DNA from: Chryseobacterium sp. FH1 | GTDB lineage: Bacteria; Bacteroidota; Bacteroidia; Flavobacteriales; Weeksellaceae | NCBI RefSeq assembly: GCF_000735135.1 | Contig: NZ_JPLZ01000006.1 | Location: 1,364,001 to 1,428,000, forward strand | Length of the DNA stretch: 64,000 nt | Reading direction: 5' to 3' | Shown here: positions 40,492 to 48,410 of the stretch, piece after piece | Numbering within the stretch: position 1 is the stretch's first letter | Layout of the letters: each line of letters starts with the position of its first letter | Notes under the pieces: model-generated | Told to the model about the DNA's origin: nothing | Databases searched by the model: none | Seen by the model: the letters and a program-made list of their open reading frames with translations, nothing else | Position numbers and translations under genes: made by a program

Positions 40492-41643
40492 ATGAATCAA
40501 ACCTATCCTTTTTATGTAAAACTTTCCTGCATATTGATCAGCATTGTGATCTTGGGATTTCTTGCAATCATTGGCGAACAGATTTTGATTCCGATGGTTT
40601 TGGGATTGTTGATCTCGATTTTGTTGATGCCTCTCAGCCGATTTATGGAGAAGCGATTGCGGTTTCCGCGAAGTCTTTCTTCGATTCTGGCAAGTCTTTT
40701 GGCGTTGGCAATTATTGGTGGCGTGATCTACGTGTTGTCGCTCCAGGTAGCGAAGTTGGCGAATGATTGGCCATCATTTCAAAAGCAGTTTGTGGATTTG
40801 ATAGATGATCTTCAAGGTTGGATTTCCAGAACTTTTGGTGTGCGGAGAAAAGATCAATTGTTATATCTGAATGATACGGCGAAAAAGTCGATCAGCACCG
40901 GAACTGCGATTCTGGAAAGAGCCTTGAAATCCATTGGTTATGTTTTGATGTTGACGGGTTTTACGTTTTTATTTACGCTGTTTTTCCTTTTGTACAGGAC
41001 ACATTTGCTCAAATTTTTGGTCGCCAGTTTTTCTGAAACGTATCACAAAACGGTGTTTGAGATCATCGATAATATTCAGTTTATGGTGAAGAAATATTTG
41101 GTGGGATTGTTTCTCCAAATGTTGATCGTCACGATCTTATCATTGATTGCGTACACGATTATCGGGGTAAAATATAACTTTATGCTCGCCATTCTTACAG
41201 GAATTTTGAACATTTTACCTTACATCGGAATTCTTATCGCCTTGCTGATTGGCGCATTGATTACGTTTGCAACCGCAGGAATCAGTCACGTGTTGTTTAT
41301 TGTGATTGCCATTGTCGTGATCCACGCCATCGACGGTAATATCATAATGCCGAGAGTTGTCGGTTCCAAAGTGAAGATCAATTCTTTAATCGTGATCATC
41401 GGTTTGGTGATTGGCGAGATGCTTTGGGGCATTGCTGGAATGCTTCTCACGATTCCGATCTTGGCGATTCTGAAAATCATTTTTGATAGAGTAGAAGGTC
41501 TGCAATCCTGGGGATTCCTGATGGGTGAGGATGATGATGTTCCGCTCTTCAAAGAGACGTTTGACAAATATTTTCTGGTAAAGAAAACCAAGGTGACGAA
41601 TGTGGAAATCATTTCTAAGCCTGAAGACGAGATCGGGAAATGA
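40492..41643 (+). CDS. AI-2E family transporter (PerM/YdiK-like)
   Basis: 383 residues with about eight membrane segments. The start is FYVKLSCILISIVILGFLAIIGEQILIPM (cited in part), the central amphipathic region has WISRTFGVRRKDQLL, and the C-terminal half has NFMLAILTGILNILPYIGILI and GNIIMPRVVGSKVKINSLIVI, which are family hallmarks (PRVVG). Members have been linked to autoinducer-2 export or sodium-proton exchange, so the name is not proof of substrate. It is a stand-alone gene followed by a REP-like element. Confidence 0.9.
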   Translation: MNQTYPFYVKLSCILISIVILGFLAIIGEQILIPMVLGLLISILLMPLSRFMEKRLRFPRSLSSILASLLALAIIGGVIYVLSLQVAKLANDWPSFQKQFVDLIDDLQGWISRTFGVRRKDQLLYLNDTAKKSISTGTAILERALKSIGYVLMLTGFTFLFTLFFLLYRTHLLKFLVASFSETYHKTVFEIIDNIQFMVKKYLVGLFLQMLIVTILSLIAYTIIGVKYNFMLAILTGILNILPYIGILIALLIGALITFATAGISHVLFIVIAIVVIHAIDGNIIMPRVVGSKVKINSLIVIIGLVIGEMLWGIAGMLLTIPILAILKIIFDRVEGLQSWGFLMGEDDDVPLFKETFDKYFLVKKTKVTNVEIISKPEDEIGK

Positions 41644-41670
41644 TTTGGAAAAATTTTAAAAAGAAATAGA

Positions 41671-41763
41671 AATCCCGCAACCCGACTTGAACGCAGCTCA
41701 TTTTTTGTGGCTGGAAAAGCGATGGCAAAAATAGCGGGAGTGGAAGGCGGATAAGTTGCCCCA
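41671..41763. repeat. REP-like palindromic element, copy B
   Basis: CCCGACTTGAACGCAGCTC at the left and AGCGGGAGTGGAAGGCGGAT at the right flank a T-rich/A-rich middle. It is copy A (7387-7520) in inverted orientation with a different inner hairpin. It fills the 137-nt gap between two plus-strand genes. Confidence 0.8.
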
Positions 41764-41780
41764 ATAATTAAAAATTAACT

Positions 41781-42395
41781 ATGAAAAAATTAAGTCTTCT
41801 AATGTTGTTGCTTTCTGTATTTTGGAATGCGCAGACGAAAAAGGAAAATCTGAAAGCTGTAGAAAAGTTCCAAAATGAGCTGAACGCAGAATATCTCAAC
41901 CCAAAAGAATCGCCATTGCGAGGGGACAATTTGACGAATTTCAAAAAGCATCCGTTCTTTCCGGTCAATCTAAAATATCGGGTGAAAGCAAAATTGACCA
42001 AGACGGAAAATCCCGTTCCGTTTGAGTTGCCGACTTCTTCTGGCCGTTTTCAAAAATATAGGGAATATGGGACGGCGGAGTTCGAAATTGATGGGAAAAA
42101 GTACGCGCTGACCATCTATCAAAACTTGAGACTCATCGAAATGGAGAAATATAAGGATCATCTTTTCCTGCCTTTCCGCGATGAAACGAATGGAAAAGAA
42201 ACCTACGGAGGCGGAAAATATATGGATCTGAGAATTCCGAAAGGTGATGAAATTGTTTTGGATTTCAACCAATCCTATCAGCCGTTTTGTGCTTACAACG
42301 CGTTTGATTACAACTGTCCAATTGTTCCGGAGAAGAACAAATTAGCTGTGAGAATAGAGGCTGGTGTGATGTACGAGGATGTTTATCATCATTAG
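41781..42395 (+). CDS. Exported DUF1684 family protein
   Basis: 204 residues with a signal peptide (MKKLSLLMLLLSVFWNAQ). The mature sequence has the DUF1684 pattern: FQNELNAEYLNPKESPLRGDNL, FFPVNLKYRVKAKL, PVPFELPTSSGRFQKYREYG (cited in part), TYGGGKYMDLRIPKG, and the near-C-terminal FNQSYQPFCAYNAFDYNCPIVP, a conserved N-P/A-x-C-AY motif. The family's biochemical role is not settled. The gene starts 18 nt after REP copy B, which therefore lies in its leader or promoter. Confidence 0.85.
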   Translation: MKKLSLLMLLLSVFWNAQTKKENLKAVEKFQNELNAEYLNPKESPLRGDNLTNFKKHPFFPVNLKYRVKAKLTKTENPVPFELPTSSGRFQKYREYGTAEFEIDGKKYALTIYQNLRLIEMEKYKDHLFLPFRDETNGKETYGGGKYMDLRIPKGDEIVLDFNQSYQPFCAYNAFDYNCPIVPEKNKLAVRIEAGVMYEDVYHH

Positions 42396-42466
42396 AATTT
42401 GAACTTTAACGTTCCTTAACAGCGCATTAGCACGAACCTTGGAACTATCATTCAAATCAAAAAATT

Positions 42467-42844
42467 ATGACTGATAAAAAAGTAGCCGGACTTTGGATAG
42501 ACGGCAGAAAAGCAATTGTAGTAACGAATCACGATGGACAGGATGTTTCTGAATTTGAAGTGAAAGAAACGGTGAAAGCAGATGTTCAACACGGAAATTC
42601 TAACGAAAACGCGGCGAACAATGTAGAACAAACCAACAAAGCGAAGTTCTACAAGGAAATCGAAAAAATCATCACCAACAGTACAGATCTTTATGTGACT
42701 GGGCCAGGAACTTCTCAGGAAGAATTGAGAAATCACCTTTTGGACACAGCGCAATACAAAAATCTGAATATCAAACTAGGAACCGATTCGCAACTGAGCG
42801 AAGAGCAAGTTCTGGAAGAAGTGAAATCTCACTTCAACGCATAA
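42467..42844 (+). CDS. Small eRF1/Pelota-like domain protein
   Basis: 125 residues: VAGLWIDGRKAIVV at the start, a hydrophilic middle, then FYKEIEKIITNSTDLYVTGPG and LSEEQVLEEVKSHF. This strand-helix order, with LWID-R-A-IVV and GPG...EL, is shared with small bacterial proteins related to the third domain of archaeal/eukaryotic release factor eRF1 (baeRF-like). The role in bacteria is uncertain, with links to ribosome stalling proposed for relatives. There is no signal peptide. It is a single gene with its own terminator. The family call is from pattern memory and is moderate. Confidence 0.6.
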   Translation: MTDKKVAGLWIDGRKAIVVTNHDGQDVSEFEVKETVKADVQHGNSNENAANNVEQTNKAKFYKEIEKIITNSTDLYVTGPGTSQEELRNHLLDTAQYKNLNIKLGTDSQLSEEQVLEEVKSHFNA

Positions 42845-42850
42845 AAAATG

Positions 42851-42881
42851 AAAACGATCCCGAATTTGGGATCGTTTTTTT
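42851..42881. terminator. Terminator shared by convergent genes
   Basis: AAAACGATCCC (42851-42861) and GGGATCGTTTT (42868-42878) form an 11-bp stem, followed by T residues on the right. It also lies just after the mutS2 stop on the other strand. Confidence 0.88.
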
Positions 42882-42886
42882 GGGTT

Positions 42887-45034
42887 TTAAATCCTCTCCA
42901 ATTCCCCAGAATCAATCGTGGTTTTGAAAGTTCCATAGTTCACGGTGACTTTGTTTTTCTTGATTTCGTCAATCGTTCCAACACTCGCACTGCCTTTGAT
43001 GCGGACGCGCTGACCCACTTTCATCCAGATTGCACGTTCGGCAACGCGCTTTTCTTCTAGTTTTTCGTTGGTTTCAACGATTTTTTCCTGAACATCTTCT
43101 TTCTTGAGTTGTTGCGTTATTTTTCGTTTGATGACTTGCAGACGTTTGCTTTCGTCTTTGTCTACGCCAATTTTTCGGAATTTTTCCTGTTCCAAGATCT
43201 TCACGAAATCTTTCACCACATCTTTTCTTGATTTCCCTTTCACATAACTGTCGATGAAGGATTCTATCTTGTTTCCGAATTGTAGTTTGCGGTGTTCGTC
43301 TTCATACAATTTTTGGAAATTATGAAGTTTTTGCTGAAGTTGCTCGTTCAGTTTTTGAAGATTGTCACGTTTGTCTTCTACAGAATCTCGCTTTTCCGAA
43401 AGGTCAGATTTTATCTTTTCAACCTCAAATTTTTCCTGCTGAAGTTTCACAATCGTTTTGTCAAGATTCACAATGTCGTGTTCCACTTTTTTCTTTGCAG
43501 AATTGATGATGAATCTCGGAATTCTGTTTTTCTCCGCCACTTCAAAAGTGAAAGAACTTCCAGCTTGTCCAACTTCCAATTTGTATAATGGTTCAAGGGA
43601 ATTTTCATCGAAAAGCATTGCGGCGTTTGTGGCTGCAGGAAGATTTTCCACGACCAGTTTGATGTTCGTGTAATGCGTCGTGATGATCCCGAAACTTTTT
43701 TTGTCATAGAAGAATTCGAGGAAACTTTCTGCCAACGCGCCACCCAATTCCGGATCGGAACCAGTTCCAAATTCGTCGATCAACAAAAGCGATTTTCCGT
43801 CGGCCTGTTTGATCATTCCAGACATTTTTTTCAGTCGGGAAGAGTAGGTTGATAAGTGATTCTCAATGGATTGATTGTCACCGATGTCCGTCATTATTTT
43901 CTCAAAAAAGAACATTTCCGATTTTGGATGACAAGGAACCAAGATGCCACTCTGAATCATCAATTGTAACAATCCAACGGTTTTCAGCGTGATGGATTTT
44001 CCACCGGCGTTTGGTCCGGAGATGCAGACAATTCGGTTGTGTTCCGTCAAGGATATCGTTTGTGAGAAGATCTCTTTGTTCTCCGCTTTGTTCCTGATCC
44101 AAAGCAACGGATGAAAAGCTTCACGCAATCTCAAAGTGTGATGGCGATTGATTTTTGGTAAAATTCCATTCACTTTCTCAGCGAATTTTGCTTTGGCTCG
44201 GATTAGGTCTAAGTCAAAGATATAAGTTTGATAATTTGAAAGTTGGGGTTGGAATTCTGCAATTTCGGCGGTCAGTTTTCTCAGGATCTTATCGATTTCT
44301 TTTTTCTCTTCTTCCTGATTTTCTTTCAGTTTGAAATAATGTTTAACGACACTTTCCGGCTGGATAAAAGTAATAGAACCCGTTTTAGAAATGCCCAAAA
44401 CTCTTCCGTTGACTCTTTTTTTGAATCCGGATTTCACGGCCAAAACTCGCTGATCTTCGATAATGCTTTCCTTGATGTCATCCAAAAAATCACTTTGTCC
44501 GTAATTGAAAAGAGCTCTGTTAAAGTTTTCATCAATGGTTTTTCTCGCGTGCTGAATTTCTGTTCTAAGGACTTTCAGAATCGGCGACGCTTCGGTTTTT
44601 ACGTCTCCGAAACGGTTGAAAACCTTGTCGATTTTGTCAACAATTTCTTTTCGGAATTCCAAATCTTTGATCTCTTCCAGAAGTGTTGGGAAAAGCTCTG
44701 AAAGTTGAGGGAAAAATCTTTGCAATTTCCCGATCTGCTCCGTCATCGTTTTGATTCTGATGAAGGATTTGTTTTCCAATCGAAAATTCTCGATCAGCAT
44801 CAGTTTCAATTCTTCTTCGATGTCCTCGTATTCATTAAAGGGAACTGCTGTTGAACTTTCGAAGCTTGAAAGGAATTCTGAGGTTTTTTTCAAGGATATT
44901 TCTGCTTCGTCTATGGGCATTGGACGAAGTTCCATTATTTTGTCTGCCGTTTTTGGCGAGAATGCGAAAGGGGCGATCTCCGAAAGAAGTTCCGGAAATT
45001 CTAATTCATTAAGGTCTGCTTGATTGATATTCAC
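42887..45034 (-). CDS. mutS2: MutS2-family ATPase lacking the Smr domain
   Basis: 715 residues. The MutS core has Walker A SGPNAGGKSITLKTVGLLQ near residue 340, DNQSIENHLSTYSSRLKKM (signature helix), Walker B LLLIDEFGTGSDPELGG near 415, and TTHYTNIK. A long coiled coil (about 515-640) is followed by a small beta domain (VGQRVRIKGSASVGTIDEIKK). The family's usual C-terminal Smr nuclease domain is absent, so endonuclease activity is unlikely; ribosome splitting or recombination control remain possible. The start is GTG at 45034. A TAAATTTG box lies only 4 nt upstream, which I do not trust as the promoter. Confidence 0.9.
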   Translation of the reverse strand: MNINQADLNELEFPELLSEIAPFAFSPKTADKIMELRPMPIDEAEISLKKTSEFLSSFESSTAVPFNEYEDIEEELKLMLIENFRLENKSFIRIKTMTEQIGKLQRFFPQLSELFPTLLEEIKDLEFRKEIVDKIDKVFNRFGDVKTEASPILKVLRTEIQHARKTIDENFNRALFNYGQSDFLDDIKESIIEDQRVLAVKSGFKKRVNGRVLGISKTGSITFIQPESVVKHYFKLKENQEEEKKEIDKILRKLTAEIAEFQPQLSNYQTYIFDLDLIRAKAKFAEKVNGILPKINRHHTLRLREAFHPLLWIRNKAENKEIFSQTISLTEHNRIVCISGPNAGGKSITLKTVGLLQLMIQSGILVPCHPKSEMFFFEKIMTDIGDNQSIENHLSTYSSRLKKMSGMIKQADGKSLLLIDEFGTGSDPELGGALAESFLEFFYDKKSFGIITTHYTNIKLVVENLPAATNAAMLFDENSLEPLYKLEVGQAGSSFTFEVAEKNRIPRFIINSAKKKVEHDIVNLDKTIVKLQQEKFEVEKIKSDLSEKRDSVEDKRDNLQKLNEQLQQKLHNFQKLYEDEHRKLQFGNKIESFIDSYVKGKSRKDVVKDFVKILEQEKFRKIGVDKDESKRLQVIKRKITQQLKKEDVQEKIVETNEKLEEKRVAERAIWMKVGQRVRIKGSASVGTIDEIKKNKVTVNYGTFKTTIDSGELERI

Positions 45035-45068
45035 AATGCAAATTTACGAATTTGAAATGTTTTAAAAT

Positions 45069-45251
45069 TTGAAAATTCACATTTGAAATTTCTTTCAGAA
45101 ATTGAGTTTTTATATGTCTTCGAGAACCTCAGACTGACAGCTTTGATAAATTGTTAGGCGTTTGAACTTTGTTTGAAAGTTCATATTGGAAATTTCTTTC
45201 AGAAATTGAATTTTTATTGGTCTTCGAGATCCTCAGACTGACAGCTTTGAA
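45069..45251 (+). repeat. Tandem duplication with 104-bp period, containing the dispersed repeat
   Basis: Two direct copies, roughly 45069-45146 and 45173-45251. Each contains GAAATTTCTTTCAGAAATTG and then TCTTCGAGAxCCTCAGACTGA. They differ at a few positions. They lie in the 518-nt intergenic stretch between mutS2 and the YceI gene, which otherwise holds REP copy C and a terminator, and no gene. Confidence 0.85.
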
Positions 45252-45342
45252 TCTTTGAATTTAATTTGAGGATTGTTTTTTTTAAAATGATGAGTATTTA
45301 AAATGGATATTGTCACTTTATTTTGAAATAGAATCGTCGATA

Positions 45343-45460
45343 ATTGCGAAGCGCGTCCTGGCTTGAGCGGAAATCCTTTTTTGTGTAAACAAAAATTCTA
45401 TTTAGAGAGAAATCGTTTGTAAAAAAGATTGGGAGCGGAAGACGGATACAGACGCCCAAA
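45343..45460. repeat. REP-like palindromic element, copy C
   Basis: In reverse complement it reads GGGCGTCTGTATCCGTCTTC, then an imperfect stem region, then GATTTCCGCTCAAGCCAGGA and GCGCGCTTCGCAA-like ends (here GACGCGCTTCGCAA). The block order and the GCGCTTCGCAA end match copy A, and the GGATTTCCGCT block resembles copy D, linking both types. Confidence 0.7.
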
Positions 45461-45468
45461 TCATTTTA

Positions 45469-45505
45469 CAAAAAAACAACATCACCGGAAAAACCAGCGA
45501 TGTTG
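45469..45505 (-). terminator. Terminator of the YceI/porin/YceI unit
   Basis: On the minus strand CAACATCGCTGG pairs with CCGGTGATGTTG (12-bp stem with G-T pairs, 5-T loop), followed by seven T residues. Confidence 0.85.
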
Positions 45506-45552
45506 CATTGAAAAATCTAATTGTATGAAAAAGTATTATGAAAAATTTGTTT

Positions 45553-46053
45553 TTAGATTTTGGTTGATAGGCTGAAGATGAGATTCAGGTCGTCTTTTAC
45601 GACGATCATTCCGCCCATTTTTTTCGGTGGTGTGATGTTGAAATCACTGAATTTCACATTCTTCCGGCCAATCATTTTGTTGTTTTCTACATTGAATTCT
45701 ACGTTGTATCTTTTGCTTTGATTCATCATTCTGACTTCTACGACTGCGTTGTAACTTTTTTGAGTCTTGGTAAAATTGATGAACTTGATGGTCATTTCCG
45801 GATATTTTTCTGAGTTCAGGATTTTCTGAAAATCTTTGGTCATCATTTTGTTTCCGCAATCAAAATCGTTGACTTTTAGAATGATGTTTGGTAGTGTCTT
45901 TTCTGAAAATGTGTAAACGCCGGTTTCTGCTTTGAACTTGTTGTTGACACATCTGAAACTGTTGACATTCGTATTCCCGTTGATCTGAACGAAGTTGTCC
46001 TGTGCCTGAGCGACGATGGTGATAAAACCGAAAAGCAAATAGAGAAGTTTCAT
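45553..46053 (-). CDS. YceI-like exported protein
   Basis: 166 residues with a signal peptide (MKLLYLLFGFITIVAQAQ). The mature part is a YceI-type lipocalin-like barrel: NTNVNSFRCVNN at the start, FDCGNKMMTKDFQKILNSEKYPEMTIKF (cited in part) in the middle, and IGRKNVKFSDFNITPPKKMGG near the end. YceI proteins bind polyisoprenoids or other lipids in the periplasm. It is the third gene of a set with a porin-like protein and a second YceI, which suggests a shared envelope function. Confidence 0.82.
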   Translation of the reverse strand: MKLLYLLFGFITIVAQAQDNFVQINGNTNVNSFRCVNNKFKAETGVYTFSEKTLPNIILKVNDFDCGNKMMTKDFQKILNSEKYPEMTIKFINFTKTQKSYNAVVEVRMMNQSKRYNVEFNVENNKMIGRKNVKFSDFNITPPKKMGGMIVVKDDLNLIFSLSTKI

Positions 46054-46070
46054 AGTAGTTGTATTTTTAA

Positions 46071-46107
46071 GAAAAAAGCAGAGGTTTCCCGAGAGTTTCC
46101 TCTGCTT
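46071..46107 (-). terminator. Hairpin terminator after the porin gene
   Basis: AGCAGAGG (46077-46084) pairs with CCTCTGCT (46099-46106). On the minus strand the stem is followed by TTTTTT. It may reduce readthrough into the downstream YceI gene at 46053. Confidence 0.75.
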
Positions 46108-46122
46108 CTCGTTAACTGAATA

Positions 46123-47409
46123 TTAGAAAGAAATCACCGCCTCCAACATAAATCCTTTGAACTCGCCATCTCTTCTGATGTTTGCCTCTGGATATCCGTC
46201 ATATTTCTGGTTGACGTATTCTAATTTTGTAAGAATGTTTTTGGTCATAAACCAACCTCCACCGATGTTGTATCTATCTACGCTGATGTCTTCTCCGCTG
46301 ATTAGTTTTCCATCCACTTTATTGTATCGCCCACCGAAGTAGAAGTTTTCCGTATTTCCAAATCTGTAGATGAGTTCTGCGGCATATTGGTTGTAGGTTC
46401 TTCTTTCGGTTTCTGCCAGGTTGCGTCCAGATGCAGATTCGAAGATTCCGAAGAATTCTAAACCTCTGTATTTTACAAATGGATTGATCATAAATGTAGT
46501 CAAAGTGTTTTGGAAATCAGGGTCTACCATTCCAGATCTGTGGTTTGCAGAAGATGTCGCGGCGGTGTTCTCCATCACGAAATAATATCTAGATCCCGCT
46601 CTGTCTCCATTGTAGAAATCCAATCTTGGTGCTCTTGCAATGTTGTAGAAAGATCCGGTCAATCTTACTCTTAAGTCGCTGTTCAGTTGTTTGTCATAGC
46701 CCAGTTTTCCATAGATCCCCGCACTTGTGCCTCCTGTTGCGGTTTGATTAAGTCTGCCATTGGTGATACCACCCATCACGATTACGCCGTTTCTTCTATA
46801 ATAGACCTCTGCGAAAGGAAACGTTGCATAGGCATCCATCAAGTAATTTCCTACGAAGGGATTCATAATGGCGTAGGCATTGTCGGATCTTCTCAGTTGC
46901 GCATCACCGTAGTTGATTTGGTCTTGACCTACTTTGATGGTTGTATATTTCATAATATCTTCAGCAAAACCTTTTTGGATGAAATCCAACTTGTCGATTT
47001 GTAGATATCCACCTTTTACATAAGTTTCATTGTGGTGTCTGGAAGATAGAAATGTTCTCAAGTGTAGATTTACGCCGTCGTATAGAGCTACATCCAAATC
47101 CAAATTGGCGGTTGGCAGGTTGATGTTGTTTCCGATGTCAAAAAGCTGATTGGTATTCAAGCCTGCAGCATTCAGAACAGGAGTTGCGTTGTTTTTATGT
47201 TGTAATCCTTGAAACTGCAATGCAAATGCGCCTCCAACTTTCACTCTTAAATGATCGAAGGTTGAAATCGTGTCTTTTGGATTTTCGAACACTGTGATTC
47301 CACTTTTGTCTCTTGGTTTCAGGTTGTCCAATTTGCCTTCCTGTGCCTGTGCGAATGTTGCGGTTAGTAAAGCGGCGATGAAGCTGGCTTTCAATAGATT
47401 TCTTTTCAT
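46123..47409 (-). CDS. Porin-like outer membrane beta-barrel protein
   Basis: 428 residues with a signal peptide (to FAQAQ). The mature chain alternates short amphipathic strands and turns and ends in phenylalanine (FMLEAVISF), the usual outer-membrane barrel signal. Segments such as KVGGAFALQFQGLQ, TTIKVGQDQINYGDAQLRR and FYFGGRYNKVDGKL resemble the phosphate-selective porin O/P-type family of Bacteroidota. It likely forms a channel for an anion or small solute. It sits between two YceI genes on the same strand (gaps 41 and 69 nt). Confidence 0.8.
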   Translation of the reverse strand: MKRNLLKASFIAALLTATFAQAQEGKLDNLKPRDKSGITVFENPKDTISTFDHLRVKVGGAFALQFQGLQHKNNATPVLNAAGLNTNQLFDIGNNINLPTANLDLDVALYDGVNLHLRTFLSSRHHNETYVKGGYLQIDKLDFIQKGFAEDIMKYTTIKVGQDQINYGDAQLRRSDNAYAIMNPFVGNYLMDAYATFPFAEVYYRRNGVIVMGGITNGRLNQTATGGTSAGIYGKLGYDKQLNSDLRVRLTGSFYNIARAPRLDFYNGDRAGSRYYFVMENTAATSSANHRSGMVDPDFQNTLTTFMINPFVKYRGLEFFGIFESASGRNLAETERRTYNQYAAELIYRFGNTENFYFGGRYNKVDGKLISGEDISVDRYNIGGGWFMTKNILTKLEYVNQKYDGYPEANIRRDGEFKGFMLEAVISF

Positions 47410-47450
47410 AATATTAAAATTATTCAGTTATTATTCAGTTTTGTTTTCAG

Positions 47451-47993
47451 TTACTCTGCTACGATGTTTACTTTGACAGTCACCACATCACCGGTTTTGA
47501 TGCCCATAAATCCAGGTCTGTCCATCCCGAATTCTGATAACTTAATGCTTTCTGATCCATCGATCACGTAACCATTACCTTTTTTGGCCACGTTCACTGG
47601 GAAGCTTACATTTTTAGAAACACCTGCGATGGTCAATTTTCCTGTAATGTTGCTTTTTCCAACACTCAGTGTAGGAGCGGAGAATGTAATGTTTGGAGTC
47701 TTATCAGCTTTCAAAGCATCGTAAGCTTTCTTCTCCATCGTTTTTCCTTTTTCAGCTTTGATGGTTTTTACCGGGACAATGAAGGTCACATTATTGATCG
47801 TGCTGCCAGCTACGGTTCCCACAAAAGTGGCTGTTGAACCGGTCATTTCCCAATCGTGCATTGGTGATGTTCCAGTTATTTTTATATTCGTTGTTTTCTG
47901 AGTTATTTTTTGTGCATTTGATAATTGTGGTAATAATGCAAAACCTAAAACTAACCCGATGCTCATTAAATTTGTAATTGTTTTCATTTTCAT
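47451..47993 (-). CDS. YceI family exported protein
   Basis: 180 residues with a signal peptide ending PQLSNAQ. The YceI barrel is clear: ITGTSPMHDWEMTGSTATF, NNVTFIVPVKTIKAEKGKTM, ALKADKTPNITFSAP, GKLTIAGVSKNVSFPVNV and the end IKLSEFGMDRPGFMGIKTGDVVTVKV (cited in part). It is a periplasmic lipid-binding protein and the first gene of a YceI/porin/YceI unit. A TACCTTTG box on the minus strand (48045-48038) fits a promoter with a leader of about 40 nt. Confidence 0.88.
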   Translation of the reverse strand: MKMKTITNLMSIGLVLGFALLPQLSNAQKITQKTTNIKITGTSPMHDWEMTGSTATFVGTVAGSTINNVTFIVPVKTIKAEKGKTMEKKAYDALKADKTPNITFSAPTLSVGKSNITGKLTIAGVSKNVSFPVNVAKKGNGYVIDGSESIKLSEFGMDRPGFMGIKTGDVVTVKVNIVAE

Positions 47994-48410
47994 AAAATTT
48001 GATTGTTATAATTATATATATTTCATTATTGATAGGACAAAGGTATAGGGATTGTAATCATTTTGCTATTTTTTTATACTGACAAAAATCTTATTAAAGT
48101 TGTAGATTGCCATCTTGATAATTTTTACCAATGATGGTTATAGATTTTATCTTATTTCAGTTTTATTTTAAAATTTATGAATACTCTTTGTTTACTTCGT
48201 TTGAAGAATAATCAGATATGACATTTGTTAGGTCACTGATTGATGATGAATATCAGTTTGTAAATTTTTGAAATCTTATAAAAAATGTTAAATTATTAAG
48301 GAATTTATAAAGTTATATGACGGAAGTCATCTTTGAATTTTGATAGTAAATTTGTATTTTAAGAATTCACAGTATTTCTTACTTTTACATTTCGAAAACA
48401 CAAAATTCTA
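47994..48410. other. 417-nt divergent intergenic region
   Basis: A/T-rich spacer between the YceI gene (minus) and the antiporter gene (plus). Minus-strand -7-like box TACCTTTG lies at 48045-48038 and a plus-strand TAAATTTG box at 48347-48354. Neither has a well-spaced TTG upstream. No open reading frame, RNA gene or repeat is recognised. Confidence 0.5.

Noticed and set aside
45034-45046. TAAATTTG box four bases before the mutS2 start as its promoter
   Set aside because: It would leave almost no leader and no TTG lies at the right distance upstream; more likely chance in A/T-rich sequence.
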